Source: JAZGGS01 sp963749485 (lineage in GTDB: Bacteria; Bacteroidota; Ignavibacteria; Ignavibacteriales; Ignavibacteriaceae). Taken from it: DNA of 64,000 nucleotides. Below the pieces are notes generated by a model that was given only the letters and a program-made list of their open reading frames with translations, searched no databases and was not told the origin of the DNA. Shown here one piece after another: positions 28,063 through 36,861 of this stretch. Made by a program: the position numbers and the translations under genes. Location of the stretch: positions 186,001 to 250,000 of the forward strand of contig CAVVMV010000003.1 in NCBI GenBank assembly GCA_963749485.1. The letters run 5' to 3'. The number at the start of each line of letters is the position of its first letter. Position 1 is the first letter of the stretch.

Positions 28063-28602
28063 TTAATTCTTCATTACATCTTTCAAGTAACTATCAACTA
28101 TATGCTTGTTTTTATCCGCATCAAGATTTTGTTTCATAATTTTTTCTGCAGCATTAACAGCAATTTTTGCAACCTGGTCTTTCAACTCTTCAAAAGCAGA
28201 ATCTTTTTTCCTATCAATTTCTACACCTGCATCTTCAATTAATTTCTTTGCCTGCTCTTTGCTCTCTTTTAATAATTGTTCTTTAAGATTTTCTGCAAAG
28301 GAACGGCTCTGCTCAATAATTTTTTTTGATTCTTCTTCAGCTTTTGCCAGGTTTGCCTGGTTTTCATCAAGAATCCTTTGTGCATCTTCTTTTGCTTTTT
28401 CTGCTTTTTCCAGGGAATCTTTTATATCCTTTTCTCTCTGGTCTAAAGCGGAAAGAATAGGTTTCCAGGCAACTTTTTTCAGAATAAATAAGAGAATAAG
28501 AAAAGTTACAATTGTCCAGATAATCAATCCAGGATTAACATCCAGCAAAGATCCGTTGCCGCTTCCTGATGCTAATACTCCAAGTAGAATATTTGCGAGC
28601 AT
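28063..28602 (-). CDS. atpF: F1F0-ATP synthase b subunit
   Basis: The b subunit dimer is the peripheral stalk. The 179-residue protein has one N-terminal membrane helix (PGLIIWTIVTFLILLFILKKV) followed by a long charged coiled coil (LDQREKDIKDSLEKAEKAKE, then QANLAKAEEESKKIIEQS). Intact and of normal length. Only one b gene is present, so this is a homodimeric stalk. Confidence 0.96.
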   Translation of the reverse strand: MLANILLGVLASGSGNGSLLDVNPGLIIWTIVTFLILLFILKKVAWKPILSALDQREKDIKDSLEKAEKAKEDAQRILDENQANLAKAEEESKKIIEQSRSFAENLKEQLLKESKEQAKKLIEDAGVEIDRKKDSAFEELKDQVAKIAVNAAEKIMKQNLDADKNKHIVDSYLKDVMKN

Positions 28603-28650
28603 TTTAATATCCTTATCTAATTAATAACAATGGTAATGTTATACCACTAT

Positions 28651-28872
28651 TTATGCTTTTATTGCAAGAAGAATACAAATAACCAAACCAAAGAAAGCAA
28701 CACCTTCAATAAGTGCTGCAGCAATAATCATCGAAGTTCTTATTGCACCAGCAGCTTCCGGCTGCCTTCCACTTGCATCCATTGCAGAACTTGCAAGTTT
28801 ACCAATTCCAAGCCCAGCGCCAATTACAACTAAGCCCGCTCCCAAACCTGCTGCTAACCAAGCTAAATCCAT
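28651..28872 (-). CDS. atpE: F1F0-ATP synthase c subunit
   Basis: The c subunits form the membrane rotor ring. The 73-residue hairpin has helix 1 (GLGAGLVVIGAGLGIG), the polar loop SGRQPEA, and helix 2 with the ion-carrying glutamate in AAALIEGVAFFGLV. Helix 1 has no Gln at the sodium-binding position and the Glu is followed by Gly, not Ser/Thr, so the ring is probably proton-coupled (inference from the known sodium motif). Confidence 0.96.
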   Translation of the reverse strand: MDLAWLAAGLGAGLVVIGAGLGIGKLASSAMDASGRQPEAAGAIRTSMIIAAALIEGVAFFGLVICILLAIKA

Positions 28873-28902
28873 TTATTTATCTCCTTAAATTAATTGTTAT
28901 TA

Positions 28903-29756
28903 TTAATGTTCCTGATGTACAGCCATCCCTATGAATAAAGAGGTAAGGATGGTAAAAATATATGCCTGAATTAATGCAACTAATATTTCCAACAGGTAAA
29001 TAAAAACTGCAAAAACTATAGCTCCAGGTGCAACAAACACAGTGCCCATAAAGAAAATCAAACCAAGCAACGATAAAATTACAAAGTGACCTGCAATCAT
29101 ATTTGCAAAAAGTCGTATGCAAAGTGCAAACGGTTTTGTAAATAATCCTAAAATCTCTACTGGTATCATAAGAACCAGCAGAACAGGAGGAATACCGTGA
29201 GGTATTAATCCCTTGAAATAACCGAAAAATCCATTTTGCCTTATACCGCCAATTTGAATCATAAAAAAGGAGCAAATTGCTAATGAAGCAGTTACTCCAA
29301 TGTTACTTGTAAATGTTGCAGACCAGGGTAACAGCCCTAAAAAATTTCCAAACAGTATAAAGAAAAAGAGAGTGAGCAAATATGGAACAAACTTTTCATA
29401 ACCCTTGCCAATGGTGGTTCTGGCTATCTCATCTCTTACAAAAATTATAAAAACTTCAAAGAAATTTGCAATTCCTTTTGGTATAAGCGACTTTTTATAT
29501 TTTCGGGAGACCAAAGTGAATATCAGCAAAATCAATATTGCTGTAATCCACATAAAAATAACATGCTTTGTTGGGGTAAAATCGATTCCAAATAATAGTG
29601 GGAAACTGAGGAATGTGAATGTGTAAAAAGCGGTTCAAAATCTAACTCCCTGGCATCCATCACATGATGGAGTATCCACCCACTGTCACTTTCACCCGAA
29701 TGCTTTAATGAATCAGCTGCAACTTTTATTGAATCAACCGCAGTACTCAATGGCAT
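28903..29756 (-). CDS. atpB: F1F0-ATP synthase a subunit (frameshifted)
   Basis: The a subunit forms the proton half-channels beside the c ring. The main part (28903-29553) carries the membrane helices, the ion-path arginine in FALCIRLFANMIAGH near the C-terminal third, and the end region. The N-terminal part (from 29756) reads on the outside face (DSGWILHHVMDARELDFEPL). The break is at about 29630, in the TTTTTACACATTC stretch; either a lost T or an extra AC explains it, and repair gives about 284 residues ending in the conserved layout. The start at 29756 has an ATG with the usual extended acidic N-terminus of this phylum. Confidence 0.92.
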
Positions 29757-29765
29757 AGAAATCTG

Positions 29766-30145
29766 TTAACTTTCTCTGAGATTTAGGTAAATTATTTCTA
29801 TTATTACATAAAAAAAGTAAAAAAATAAGATAGAAAATATAAAGGTAATCTCATTTATTTCCAAGAAAACCAACACAGCAATTAACAGAATAAGCAATAA
29901 ACTTAGACGAAGAAGGAGTCCACCATATAGGGATATGAGGAATTTTTTGTTTGAGCGGTTAATTCCCCAAAGAAGGAATCCCAATCCGAGTCAGAAAATT
30001 AAAATAAGCAAGTAAATCTCCAATCAGAATGGATTTGAAGATATTCTGATTTAGGAGATTCATTCAAAGAGAGAATGGTTAAAATAATCAGGCTAAGCAG
30101 CCCAATTGAGATGCCGAAAAACAATATTTTTTTTGCAGAAATCAT
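29766..30145 (-). CDS. AtpI-like membrane protein, broken reading frame
   Basis: The segment between atpZ and atpB encodes a small membrane protein. It opens with an ATG that overlaps the atpZ stop codon (ATGA) and reads MISAKKILFFGISIGLLSLI, then breaks near 30020. The rest continues in another frame, with an in-frame TGA near 29992, as EIYLLILIF and LGLGFLLWGINRSNKKF and ends with two more helices (LLLRLSLLLILLIAVLVF; FSILFFYFFYVIIEIIYL). Joined, it would be about 125 residues with four helices. At least two sequence defects are needed, so the join is less certain than elsewhere. Position suggests an AtpI-type c-ring assembly factor. Confidence 0.5.
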
Positions 30146-30384
30146 TTACCGGATTTTAGAACACTTTTAATAAAAGTGTATAATCCAGCAAAAATACCCA
30201 AAAAAGCAAAAACAATGGTTAAAATTGGTGATAAATCAAACTTACCATCCAGCCAGATACCTAAAAATACCATAACTGTTACAGTAAGTGCCAGTTGCAT
30301 TCCAAGGCCCACGTAGGGACCTACCTCACGATAGACCTTGGATATATTTTTTAACTTATCCGGGTTTGTTTTCATCTTTAACAA
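30142..30384 (-). CDS. atpZ: AtpZ-like F-ATPase-associated membrane protein
   Basis: An 80-residue protein with two membrane helices (GLGMQLALTVTVMVFLGIWL; LTIVFAFLGIFAGLYTFI) and the AtpZ-type D-G-K-F-D loop between. In other bacteria AtpI/AtpZ assist c-ring assembly or Mg2+ supply. It overlaps the end of the bactofilin gene by 29 bases, and its stop overlaps the next start, so translation is coupled along this stretch. I use MLKMKTNPDKL at 30384 as the start; the internal Met at residue 4 is also possible. Confidence 0.85.
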   Translation of the reverse strand: MLKMKTNPDKLKNISKVYREVGPYVGLGMQLALTVTVMVFLGIWLDGKFDLSPILTIVFAFLGIFAGLYTFIKSVLKSGK

Positions 30385-30757
30385 TGGATGTATTTGGGCT
30401 GCTCATACCTTTAACATCGCCCATATTACTCTTTCCATCAAACTTGGCACCAGCTTCAACTACCAGTATCTTGGTAAATATATCGCCTTTAAGATTAGCT
30501 TTAGATTCTAAAACCAATTTTTCTTTTGCATTTACTGATCCGACTACCTTTCCGCCAATAGTAATTATACCTGCATTTATCTGACCGTTTACATCACCGT
30601 GTTCGCCTACAGTAACGTTACCCTGGGTAACTACGTCTCCCAGGATAGTACCATCAACTCTTATGCTGCCCCCACTGGTAATTTTCCCCTCTAGTTTTAC
30701 ACCATTACTAATTATTGTAATGTCTTCTGTGCTTCCATTGAATTGTTTGTCCTTCAA
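30356..30757 (-). CDS. Bactofilin, polymer-forming cytoskeletal protein
   Basis: Bactofilins are right-handed beta-helix proteins that polymerise without nucleotide and position cell-wall enzymes. The 133-residue protein has the central DUF583 helix, with repeats such as ISNGVKLEGKITSGGSIRV, DGTILGDVVTQGNVTV and GQINAGIITIGGKVVGSV, between short charged ends. It follows the M23 peptidase gene by 16 bases and overlaps atpZ by 29 bases. Bactofilin paired with an M23 peptidase is a known cell-shape pairing (for example CcmA and Csd proteins in Helicobacter). Confidence 0.92.
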   Translation of the reverse strand: MKDKQFNGSTEDITIISNGVKLEGKITSGGSIRVDGTILGDVVTQGNVTVGEHGDVNGQINAGIITIGGKVVGSVNAKEKLVLESKANLKGDIFTKILVVEAGAKFDGKSNMGDVKGMSSPNTSIVKDENKPG

Positions 30758-30773
30758 AACTAATTCTCCTTAT

Positions 30774-31607
30774 TTAATAATTTAATAAAATTGTTTCCGG
30801 ATCAATTGCCTGCCCGTCTCTCCATATTTCAAAATGAAGATGCGGACCTGAGCTGTGGGTTCCGCTGTTTCCACTTAAAGCAATAAGCTCTCCCTGTTCA
30901 ACAATATCTCTTTCTCTTTTCAATACTGATGAACAGTGTTTGTACGTTGTAATATAGTTATTACTATGGGAAATTATAACAACGTAACCAAAATTTGGTG
31001 TATAATCTGAAAAAACAACAAGCCCACCCGCGGATGCATAAACAGGGGCTCCTTCTTTAACCACAATATCAATTCCCATATGTCCTTTGCCGGCATCATA
31101 CTTCCTGCTAATGAAACCTTCCGAAGGTTTAATAAGAGATATTGATTCGGTTTGAATTAAAGTTTCTGAATTAATAATCTTATAAAATATTTTTAAAAGA
31201 TTTCCTTCAACCCGGTTTTCCTGATCACTTACTAAAGAATCCTGTGGCATTGTTACTGAATCTACATAAGCAGAATCCCCCAGGATTAGTGCATGCTTTA
31301 GATTTTCATTTGTTGATTTTAAACTCTGCAATTCCTTTACCAGGAACTGAATTTGTTCATCCAGTTGTTCTACTTTCTTCAGTTGGGAACTATGAAGACC
31401 ATATTTGTACGGAAGTAAAAGACCACCGAATCCGGTAAAAATTAAAAGGTAATAACCTACAATAGCTCCAACGATCGAATATATTATAAAAAAGGTTATT
31501 ATACTTGCCAGGGTAAATTTGCGTGCCTTCGATGAATGGGAAGTATCATCGGGAATAATAACTACTGAAAAACTTTTTATATGTTTATAATATTTTAATA
31601 AAGACAT
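30774..31607 (-). CDS. M23-family (LytM) peptidoglycan endopeptidase, membrane anchored
   Basis: The 277-residue protein has one membrane helix (ASIITFFIIYSIVGAIVG, residues about 33-50), a short coiled coil (KKVEQLDEQIQFLVKELQSL) and a C-terminal LytM domain. The zinc ligands are visible: the H-x-x-x-D of KGHMGIDIV and the HLH of GPHLHFEIW, with a further His in TYKHCSS. It is therefore probably an active enzyme cutting peptide cross-links. It is followed by bactofilin in the same run, so the two may act together in cell shape. Confidence 0.93.
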   Translation of the reverse strand: MSLLKYYKHIKSFSVVIIPDDTSHSSKARKFTLASIITFFIIYSIVGAIVGYYLLIFTGFGGLLLPYKYGLHSSQLKKVEQLDEQIQFLVKELQSLKSTNENLKHALILGDSAYVDSVTMPQDSLVSDQENRVEGNLLKIFYKIINSETLIQTESISLIKPSEGFISRKYDAGKGHMGIDIVVKEGAPVYASAGGLVVFSDYTPNFGYVVIISHSNNYITTYKHCSSVLKRERDIVEQGELIALSGNSGTHSSGPHLHFEIWRDGQAIDPETILLNY

Positions 31608-31646
31608 TGCAGATCATCCGGATTGATAAAATTCTGAATTGTAAAG

Positions 31647-32273
31647 TTAACTGAACTTTTGCAACAAATCTACAAATTTTATTCTACCCTCTCTTAATAG
31701 AACCGGATTTTTACCCGTTAATTTGATTAATGTAGATGCTGCGCTGGATAGTTTGTTTTTAGTATAAAAGATGGCTTTAACTTCAGACTTAAATTCATCT
31801 TTAATTTTTGAGTGGTTGGTAAGGGGTTTTTGATTGCTTTTATTTACGCTGGTAGAAATTAGCGGTGCTTTTATTTGATTAAGAAGATCCCGGCAAAAAA
31901 TGTTTCCAGGTATTCGGAATGCAGCAGTTTTTCCGTTTAACTTCCTGCTGGTTTTATTATTCAATTTTAAGATTACAGAAACAGGTGCCGGCCAAATTTT
32001 GTTTAGAAAATCCAGGTGTAATTTATCTTCCAATTCAACATAGTTTAGTAAAGTTTCTACATTATTTATTAAAAGAATGAATTGCTTTTTTTCGGTTCTG
32101 CTTTTTAGTTTATTAATTTTATCAACTGCAGTTTTATTAAACGGGTTGCCGCCCACACCGTAAATTGTATCTGTTGGGTAAATAAAAATTTCTCCTTGCA
32201 AATATATTTCGATAGAATAATTGACAGCTTTTACCGGATCATCATCTATATTTACTAAAATGTTGTTAATCAT
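31647..32273 (-). CDS. tsaC: Threonylcarbamoyl-AMP synthase (Sua5/YrdC/TsaC family)
   Basis: The enzyme makes threonylcarbamoyl-AMP for the t6A37 modification of ANN-decoding tRNAs. The 208-residue protein is a single YrdC domain. Motifs are FIYPTDTIYGVGGNPFN near residue 32, a KSR-type segment (KINKLKSRTEKK), AFRIPGNIF and ISTSVNKSNQKPLTN. There is no C-terminal Sua5 domain, so it is the TsaC type. It overlaps the end of the GT9 gene by 8 bases. Confidence 0.92.
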   Translation of the reverse strand: MINNILVNIDDDPVKAVNYSIEIYLQGEIFIYPTDTIYGVGGNPFNKTAVDKINKLKSRTEKKQFILLINNVETLLNYVELEDKLHLDFLNKIWPAPVSVILKLNNKTSRKLNGKTAAFRIPGNIFCRDLLNQIKAPLISTSVNKSNQKPLTNHSKIKDEFKSEVKAIFYTKNKLSSAASTLIKLTGKNPVLLREGRIKFVDLLQKFS

Positions 32274-33312
32274 TGGCAGCTAATAGCTTTTTAATTTTTT
32301 CTATTACCATTTCCGGCAGAAGCTTATATCCACAATCAAATGTTTCTATGGGGCATTGCTGGTAACCATGAATTCCACATGGTTTGCAGTCAAGATCATT
32401 AAAACTAATGAACTCACTTTGTTTATTGTACGGGTAAAAACCAAACCCGGGAACGGTTGAACAATAAATTGTTAAAACAGGAATATCTGCACACATTCCT
32501 AAATGCGTTGGAGCGCTGTCGTTGGAAATTAATAAATTTACATGCTTTAGTAATTCTATGGTTTCTATAAAAGAAAAATTTCCAGATAGATTTAAAACTT
32601 TGTCATCAAAACTGCTTTTAATTTGTTCACACAATTCTTTGTCAGATTCACCTCCAATTAAAATTATAGTGTAACCATCTTCTGTTAAATAGTTTATTAC
32701 CTCTTTATAATGTTCGGCTGGATATACTTTAGTTTGCCAAACAGAACCAGGAGCAACAGCAATAATTTTTTCTGTTTTAATTTCATTTTTTATAAAATTA
32801 TCTATTTTACTTTTAATCTCTTCGGATACAGAAATTGCAGGCAGGATTTTCCATTCGCCTTCAACATAATTTTCGCCAATCAACGAAAGATTCCTTTTAA
32901 CTTCATGATCTGATAAATTGTACTTAGCAATATGCCGGTATGCAAACTTGAGAGCGCTATTATCAAAACCATAAGTTTCTTTTACATTCAATTCCAAAGT
33001 TATCAAAGCACTTCTTAGCGAACGGTGGGGTGAATATACTGCATCATAATTATTTTTTCTTAATTGCCTGGAAAATTTATATAACGCAAATAAAGATTTA
33101 TGCTTGCCTTTCTTATCAAGTTCAATTACGGAGTTAATGTAAGGCGAAGCTTCAAAAATTATTTTAGTAGATGGAATGCAGATAACATCAATTAATACAT
33201 TTGCGTTTCTCTTTTTCAATTGCTGAATCATTGGGAGAGTAAGAATTGCATCGCCGGGAAATGCAGTTTGTATAATTAGTATTTTTTTTACGCGATGATT
33301 CAATGCTTCCAC
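32266..33312 (-). CDS. Glycosyltransferase family 9, heptosyltransferase-like
   Basis: The 348-residue protein fits the ADP-heptose:LPS heptosyltransferase family. It has KKILIIQTAFPGDAILTLPM at the start, VAPGSVWQTKVYPAEHY for the nucleotide-sugar site and LLISNDSAPTHLGMCADIPVLTIY near the C-terminus. A cysteine-rich tail (DLDCKPCGIHGYQQCPIETFDCG) is unusual but known in this family. It overlaps the acyltransferase gene by 13 bases and the tsaC gene by 8, so the three form a run. Which LPS sugar it adds is not readable. Confidence 0.9.
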   Translation of the reverse strand: MEALNHRVKKILIIQTAFPGDAILTLPMIQQLKKRNANVLIDVICIPSTKIIFEASPYINSVIELDKKGKHKSLFALYKFSRQLRKNNYDAVYSPHRSLRSALITLELNVKETYGFDNSALKFAYRHIAKYNLSDHEVKRNLSLIGENYVEGEWKILPAISVSEEIKSKIDNFIKNEIKTEKIIAVAPGSVWQTKVYPAEHYKEVINYLTEDGYTIILIGGESDKELCEQIKSSFDDKVLNLSGNFSFIETIELLKHVNLLISNDSAPTHLGMCADIPVLTIYCSTVPGFGFYPYNKQSEFISFNDLDCKPCGIHGYQQCPIETFDCGYKLLPEMVIEKIKKLLAAND

Positions 33313-34169
33313 CTTTTATGCATCCAGAGCCACTGTTCGGGGTATTCTCTTATAAACGATTCGAGATATGAAGTATGACGCTGACTTAGCTCAATAATTT
33401 TTTCTTCATCGTCTTCAGGCAAATTATCTTTGCTTATTTCATGCATTACTAATTTGTAACTATAATCTTTTTGCCTTACAGGAATTCCGCAAAGTATTGG
33501 TGCACCTGTTTTTAATGCCAACACTGCCGGACCCATATGGACTGAAACTTTTCTTCCGAAAAACTCTACTTTAATACTCTCTTGCGGACCTCTTTGATCT
33601 GCAACCATGGCAACAATTTTCTTTTCTTTAAGAGTCTGGTATGTTTTTCTGATGGATAAACCGAGCGAAACAATGTCATTGTTCCACCTGGTTCTAACAT
33701 TGTTCATCCAATCAGAAACATAAGGATTTCGTTGTGGTTTAACAACAACCGAGAATGGAAGATTAAGCTGTAATGCCACGGAAGCAGCAACATATTCCCA
33801 GTTACCAAAGTGAGCTGATAGCAGGATTACTCCTTTCTCTTCTTTGAATTTTGTTTCGATCAGGTCCTTATTCGGACAGTTAACCGCAGCTTCTAATTCC
33901 TGCCTGCTAATTTTTGATAAGTAAAGGATTTCGATAAACGCAGTTAAAAAACTTTTGTAAGTGTTGTATGCAATGCTTCGTATTTTCTTCTCATCATATT
34001 CAGGGAATGCGTTTGTTAGGTTTTCGAGTACTGTTTTCTTCCTGATTGGAATAAGAAAATAAAAAATAAATGTAAGCAAGCTGGAAAGTTTCCGCGAGGT
34101 GTTCAGCCCCAATAACCGGAAGGTTAAACTGAACAGCAAAAATAAAAAATATTCTATTCGATTTTTCAT
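33300..34169 (-). CDS. Lipid A acyltransferase (LpxL/HtrB family)
   Basis: The 289-residue protein adds a secondary acyl chain to lipid A or a related lipid. It has an N-terminal membrane helix (YFLFLLFSLTFRLLGL), the catalytic H-x4-E motif in SAHFGNWEY near residue 119, a downstream QRGPQE segment, and GAPILCGIPVRQ. The tail holds QWLWMHKRWK, which is typical of the family. It is the first gene of the run with the GT9 and tsaC. Intact. Confidence 0.92.
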   Translation of the reverse strand: MKNRIEYFLFLLFSLTFRLLGLNTSRKLSSLLTFIFYFLIPIRKKTVLENLTNAFPEYDEKKIRSIAYNTYKSFLTAFIEILYLSKISRQELEAAVNCPNKDLIETKFKEEKGVILLSAHFGNWEYVAASVALQLNLPFSVVVKPQRNPYVSDWMNNVRTRWNNDIVSLGLSIRKTYQTLKEKKIVAMVADQRGPQESIKVEFFGRKVSVHMGPAVLALKTGAPILCGIPVRQKDYSYKLVMHEISKDNLPEDDEEKIIELSQRHTSYLESFIREYPEQWLWMHKRWKH

Positions 34170-34250
34170 TTCAATTATCTCTTAAGAGTGTACAAAGATA
34201 AGTAAACAATGGTAAAATAATTAAATTGAATTATTATTCTACGATAAAGC

Positions 34251-34276
34251 AAATAAAAAAGCCCTGCAAGCAGGGC
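34251..34276 (-). terminator. Rho-independent terminator after the GWxTD protein gene
   Basis: A perfect GCCCTGC/GCAGGGC stem with a 2-base loop precedes TTTTTTATTTG on the minus strand. It ends the GWxTD gene transcript, before the acyltransferase run. Confidence 0.85.
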
Positions 34277-34311
34277 TGAAGAATCAAACATAAAAAAGTT
34301 AAACCTTAAAC

Positions 34312-35682
34312 TTATCTTACTGTAATCCGTCTTTGCCAGTAGGGATCACTAAGCTCTCCGCGCTTAGAAGATTGAATCAATTGGTAATCTGAAAATCCTG
34401 TTATGTCACCAAATATAAAGTAAACTCCGCCTTCAATATCATTATAATTCCATTTTTCGTATGGTCTGGTTTGCAGGTTCATTTGGATATCGCTCTATTT
34501 CATTCGGTTCGCCGTACATAATATAAATTCTTCCCCTGTCAGTCTGCCAACCCTTTTTACCCATTGCACTATACTTAGCGTTACTTTCTTTAACTCTCTC
34601 TACATAAGCAAGGTATGAATAGTTTTCTGAAACGAGCGGATCGTTTTTACGTGCTTCCCAAAAATTAAACATAAATTCTCTCTTGCCTTCTAAATTAGTC
34701 AGCAAGTCATATTGATCCGTTTCAGATTGCAGAGCGATATATTTCGCTTTACTATACAGGTCGTCTAATTCTTCTTCAGACATTACACCGAATGCAGTAC
34801 TTAGAACGCTTGAGGTTTGCTGAGCGAATGTATCTACATAAACAACACTAGGATTATATACAAAGAACTTTTTAGAGGATGATACACCGTGATCTGCAGC
34901 ACTGTCAATTAAAGTGCATACTAGTGTGTAAGTATCGGTAGGAAGTTTATAAGCATGCACTGAACCAACCTCTACACGCGAATCTACCTTCCGGTCAATC
35001 TGTTTACTTTTATTTATAACTAGCTGTTGCCTGCTGTTAAAAACTAATTGATCCATTCTAAGATTATTACTGCCCGACTCAGTTGAAAGATTGTACAACT
35101 CTGTATAATAAAACAATACTGGTTGATTTTCGCCAAAAATTGCTGTAGGCATAGGTGTTACTTCGTAAGTATTTTTGTAGAAGATTGAGGATTCGTTAGT
35201 ACTTTGCGGAATTATATTAGAAGCTAATTGCAAATCGCTCATTGAAGTAGAAAGTTTTAAATAAGGATTTATCCTTAAATAACCATCTATTGTTTTCGTC
35301 TTTAACGAATCTTGTGCATCAGCACCACTTAATTTGCAGTAATAAACACCTTCCCCAATAACGAAACCAATAGCTCCAATAAGACTTTTATTAAAATCGC
35401 TGGAATCCCGAATAGTATTGGGTACCAACCAATCTGTTATTAACAACAAACTCCCCGGTTGCAGAATCGGTTATTGATATACTGTAAGATTCCCTGGATG
35501 TAATCAGCAGAATCGGTATTAACAACTGTTAAAGATGCCTGGTTAAATGAATAATAAAACTCTACATAATTTGAAGTAGTATCATAACCAAACTGGGCAT
35601 AATCAAATTCAAAATCTACTTTATTCTGACTAAAGAGGGGAAAGACAATTAAAAAAGATAAGAGTAGTAATAGAGGTTTCAT
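34312..35682 (-). CDS. GWxTD domain-containing secreted protein (three frameshifts)
   Basis: A signal peptide (LLLLLSFLIVFPLFSQ) starts the protein. The centre is beta-rich. The C-terminal GWxTD domain is present: KKGWQTDRGRIYIMYGEPN, followed after repair by NQPYEKWNYNDIEGGVYFIF and a final DPYWQRRITVR. Extra bases near 35483 (CAGTATATCAATAAC), 35464 (a four-G run) and 34460 (CAGACCATACG) break the frame; removing them gives 455 residues. GWxTD proteins are exported proteins of Bacteroidota/Ignavibacteriota of unknown role. A good terminator stands on each side, so the gene is its own transcription unit. Confidence 0.82.
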
Positions 35683-35711
35683 AAAAACGCCAAATTTTTA
35701 TATAAAAAAAT

Positions 35712-35748
35712 AAAAAAGCGCCTACTGAAAAATCGATAGGCGCTTTTT
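35712..35748 (-). terminator. Rho-independent terminator after the PorV-like gene
   Basis: The stem AAAGCGCCTA/TAGGCGCTTT with a 12-base loop is followed on the minus strand by TTTTTTATTTT. It closes the TonB receptor-sorted protein-PorV run. It could work on both strands. Confidence 0.85.
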
Positions 35749-35766
35749 CATGTAATATCAAGCTTT

Positions 35767-36798
35767 TTACTGGAAAGCCATTTTTATAGTAAACACATGA
35801 TTAGAACTTGGGAATTCTTTTACTTCTCTAAAAGCATAATCAAATACGAACCCGAAATCTCCACCAAGATCATATGCAATACCTGCCCCGGCAGTAAAGC
35901 CATATATAGAGCTATTATCGAACTCGGTCCCGGATCCAACAGAAAGATTATAACCGCCCCTTAAGAAGAATGTGCTCATAAATCCGTATTCCAAACCAAA
36001 ATTGAACTGATCCTCAAGAGAGTTATTTGCTATAAATGCTGATCCAAGTGTTAAGTTATTCTGCTCATTTATGTTATATTCATATGATAAACTCAATTGA
36101 AAATAACTTGGGATTTGAAATCCTTCTGAGACAATTTCAAAACTTCCTGATGGTGAACCAGGATTTGATCCGAGAACACCTGTTCTCTGCTGCAATTCAG
36201 GACCAGAATATTTCATATTTGGACCAATATTCATCAAAGCAGCACCCAATGATAGCTGCTGATCGAATCTATATTGAACACCAAAATCTATAGCGAGCCC
36301 ATTTGCGGTAGTGTTTTGGATCGATTCACTAATTAGTTTGAAGCTAGTTCCGATCGAAATTCTATCGGTAATAAGCTTTGAATAAGTTAAACCAAGTGTG
36401 AGAAATGATGGTGAATATGTTCTTCCATCTCCATCCGGAAAGTCAGCAGTGGTTATTGGAATATCGCCAAAATCAAATGTTTTAAATGTTAAAGCTATGG
36501 AACCGAAATCTCCTAAATTGGTTGATGCACCAAAATACGATACATTTATATCGGCAATGTAATTCATATAACTGAATATTGCCTCTCCACCTTGTAGAAT
36601 ATCGAGACCAGCAGGATTATAGTAAATGGATTCCAGACCGGTAAGGTTGGATCCGAATGCACCTCCAGTGGCTATTCCTCTTGCTCCAACAGGTATCAAC
36701 AATTGCTCAGCACCAGTTGTACCCTTCCTTGCTACATCACCCGCATAAAGAGATGCGGCAAAGATTGAGAGTATAATTAAAGTAAATATTTTCTTCAT
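35767..36798 (-). CDS. PorV/PorQ-family outer membrane protein
   Basis: PorV-type beta-barrels take part in type IX secretion, carrying sorted proteins to the surface. The mature protein starts after a signal peptide (FTLIILSIFAASLYAG). It has RKGTTGAEQLLIPVGARGIATGG near the start and GLESIYYNPAGLD, the family's signature block, then about 14 amphipathic strands and the final FRE-x-x-F strand region. I take the ATG at 36798, which has the strong ribosome site TAAGGAG; the frame stays open 19 codons further upstream but there is no site there. Length is about 343 residues. Which sorted cargo it serves is inference. Confidence 0.85.
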   Translation of the reverse strand: MKKIFTLIILSIFAASLYAGDVARKGTTGAEQLLIPVGARGIATGGAFGSNLTGLESIYYNPAGLDILQGGEAIFSYMNYIADINVSYFGASTNLGDFGSIALTFKTFDFGDIPITTADFPDGDGRTYSPSFLTLGLTYSKLITDRISIGTSFKLISESIQNTTANGLAIDFGVQYRFDQQLSLGAALMNIGPNMKYSGPELQQRTGVLGSNPGSPSGSFEIVSEGFQIPSYFQLSLSYEYNINEQNNLTLGSAFIANNSLEDQFNFGLEYGFMSTFFLRGGYNLSVGSGTEFDNSSIYGFTAGAGIAYDLGGDFGFVFDYAFREVKEFPSSNHVFTIKMAFQ

Positions 36799-36861
36799 TT
36801 TCAAAAGCTCCTTATTAATTTCAAAATTTACCGGGCGAGACAATATCCCGCCCAATAATCA

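Noticed and set aside
36799..36855. Longer N-terminus of the PorV-like protein starting at 36855
   Set aside because: It would put a charged segment in front of a clean signal peptide and lacks a ribosome site; the ATG at 36798 has TAAGGAG.
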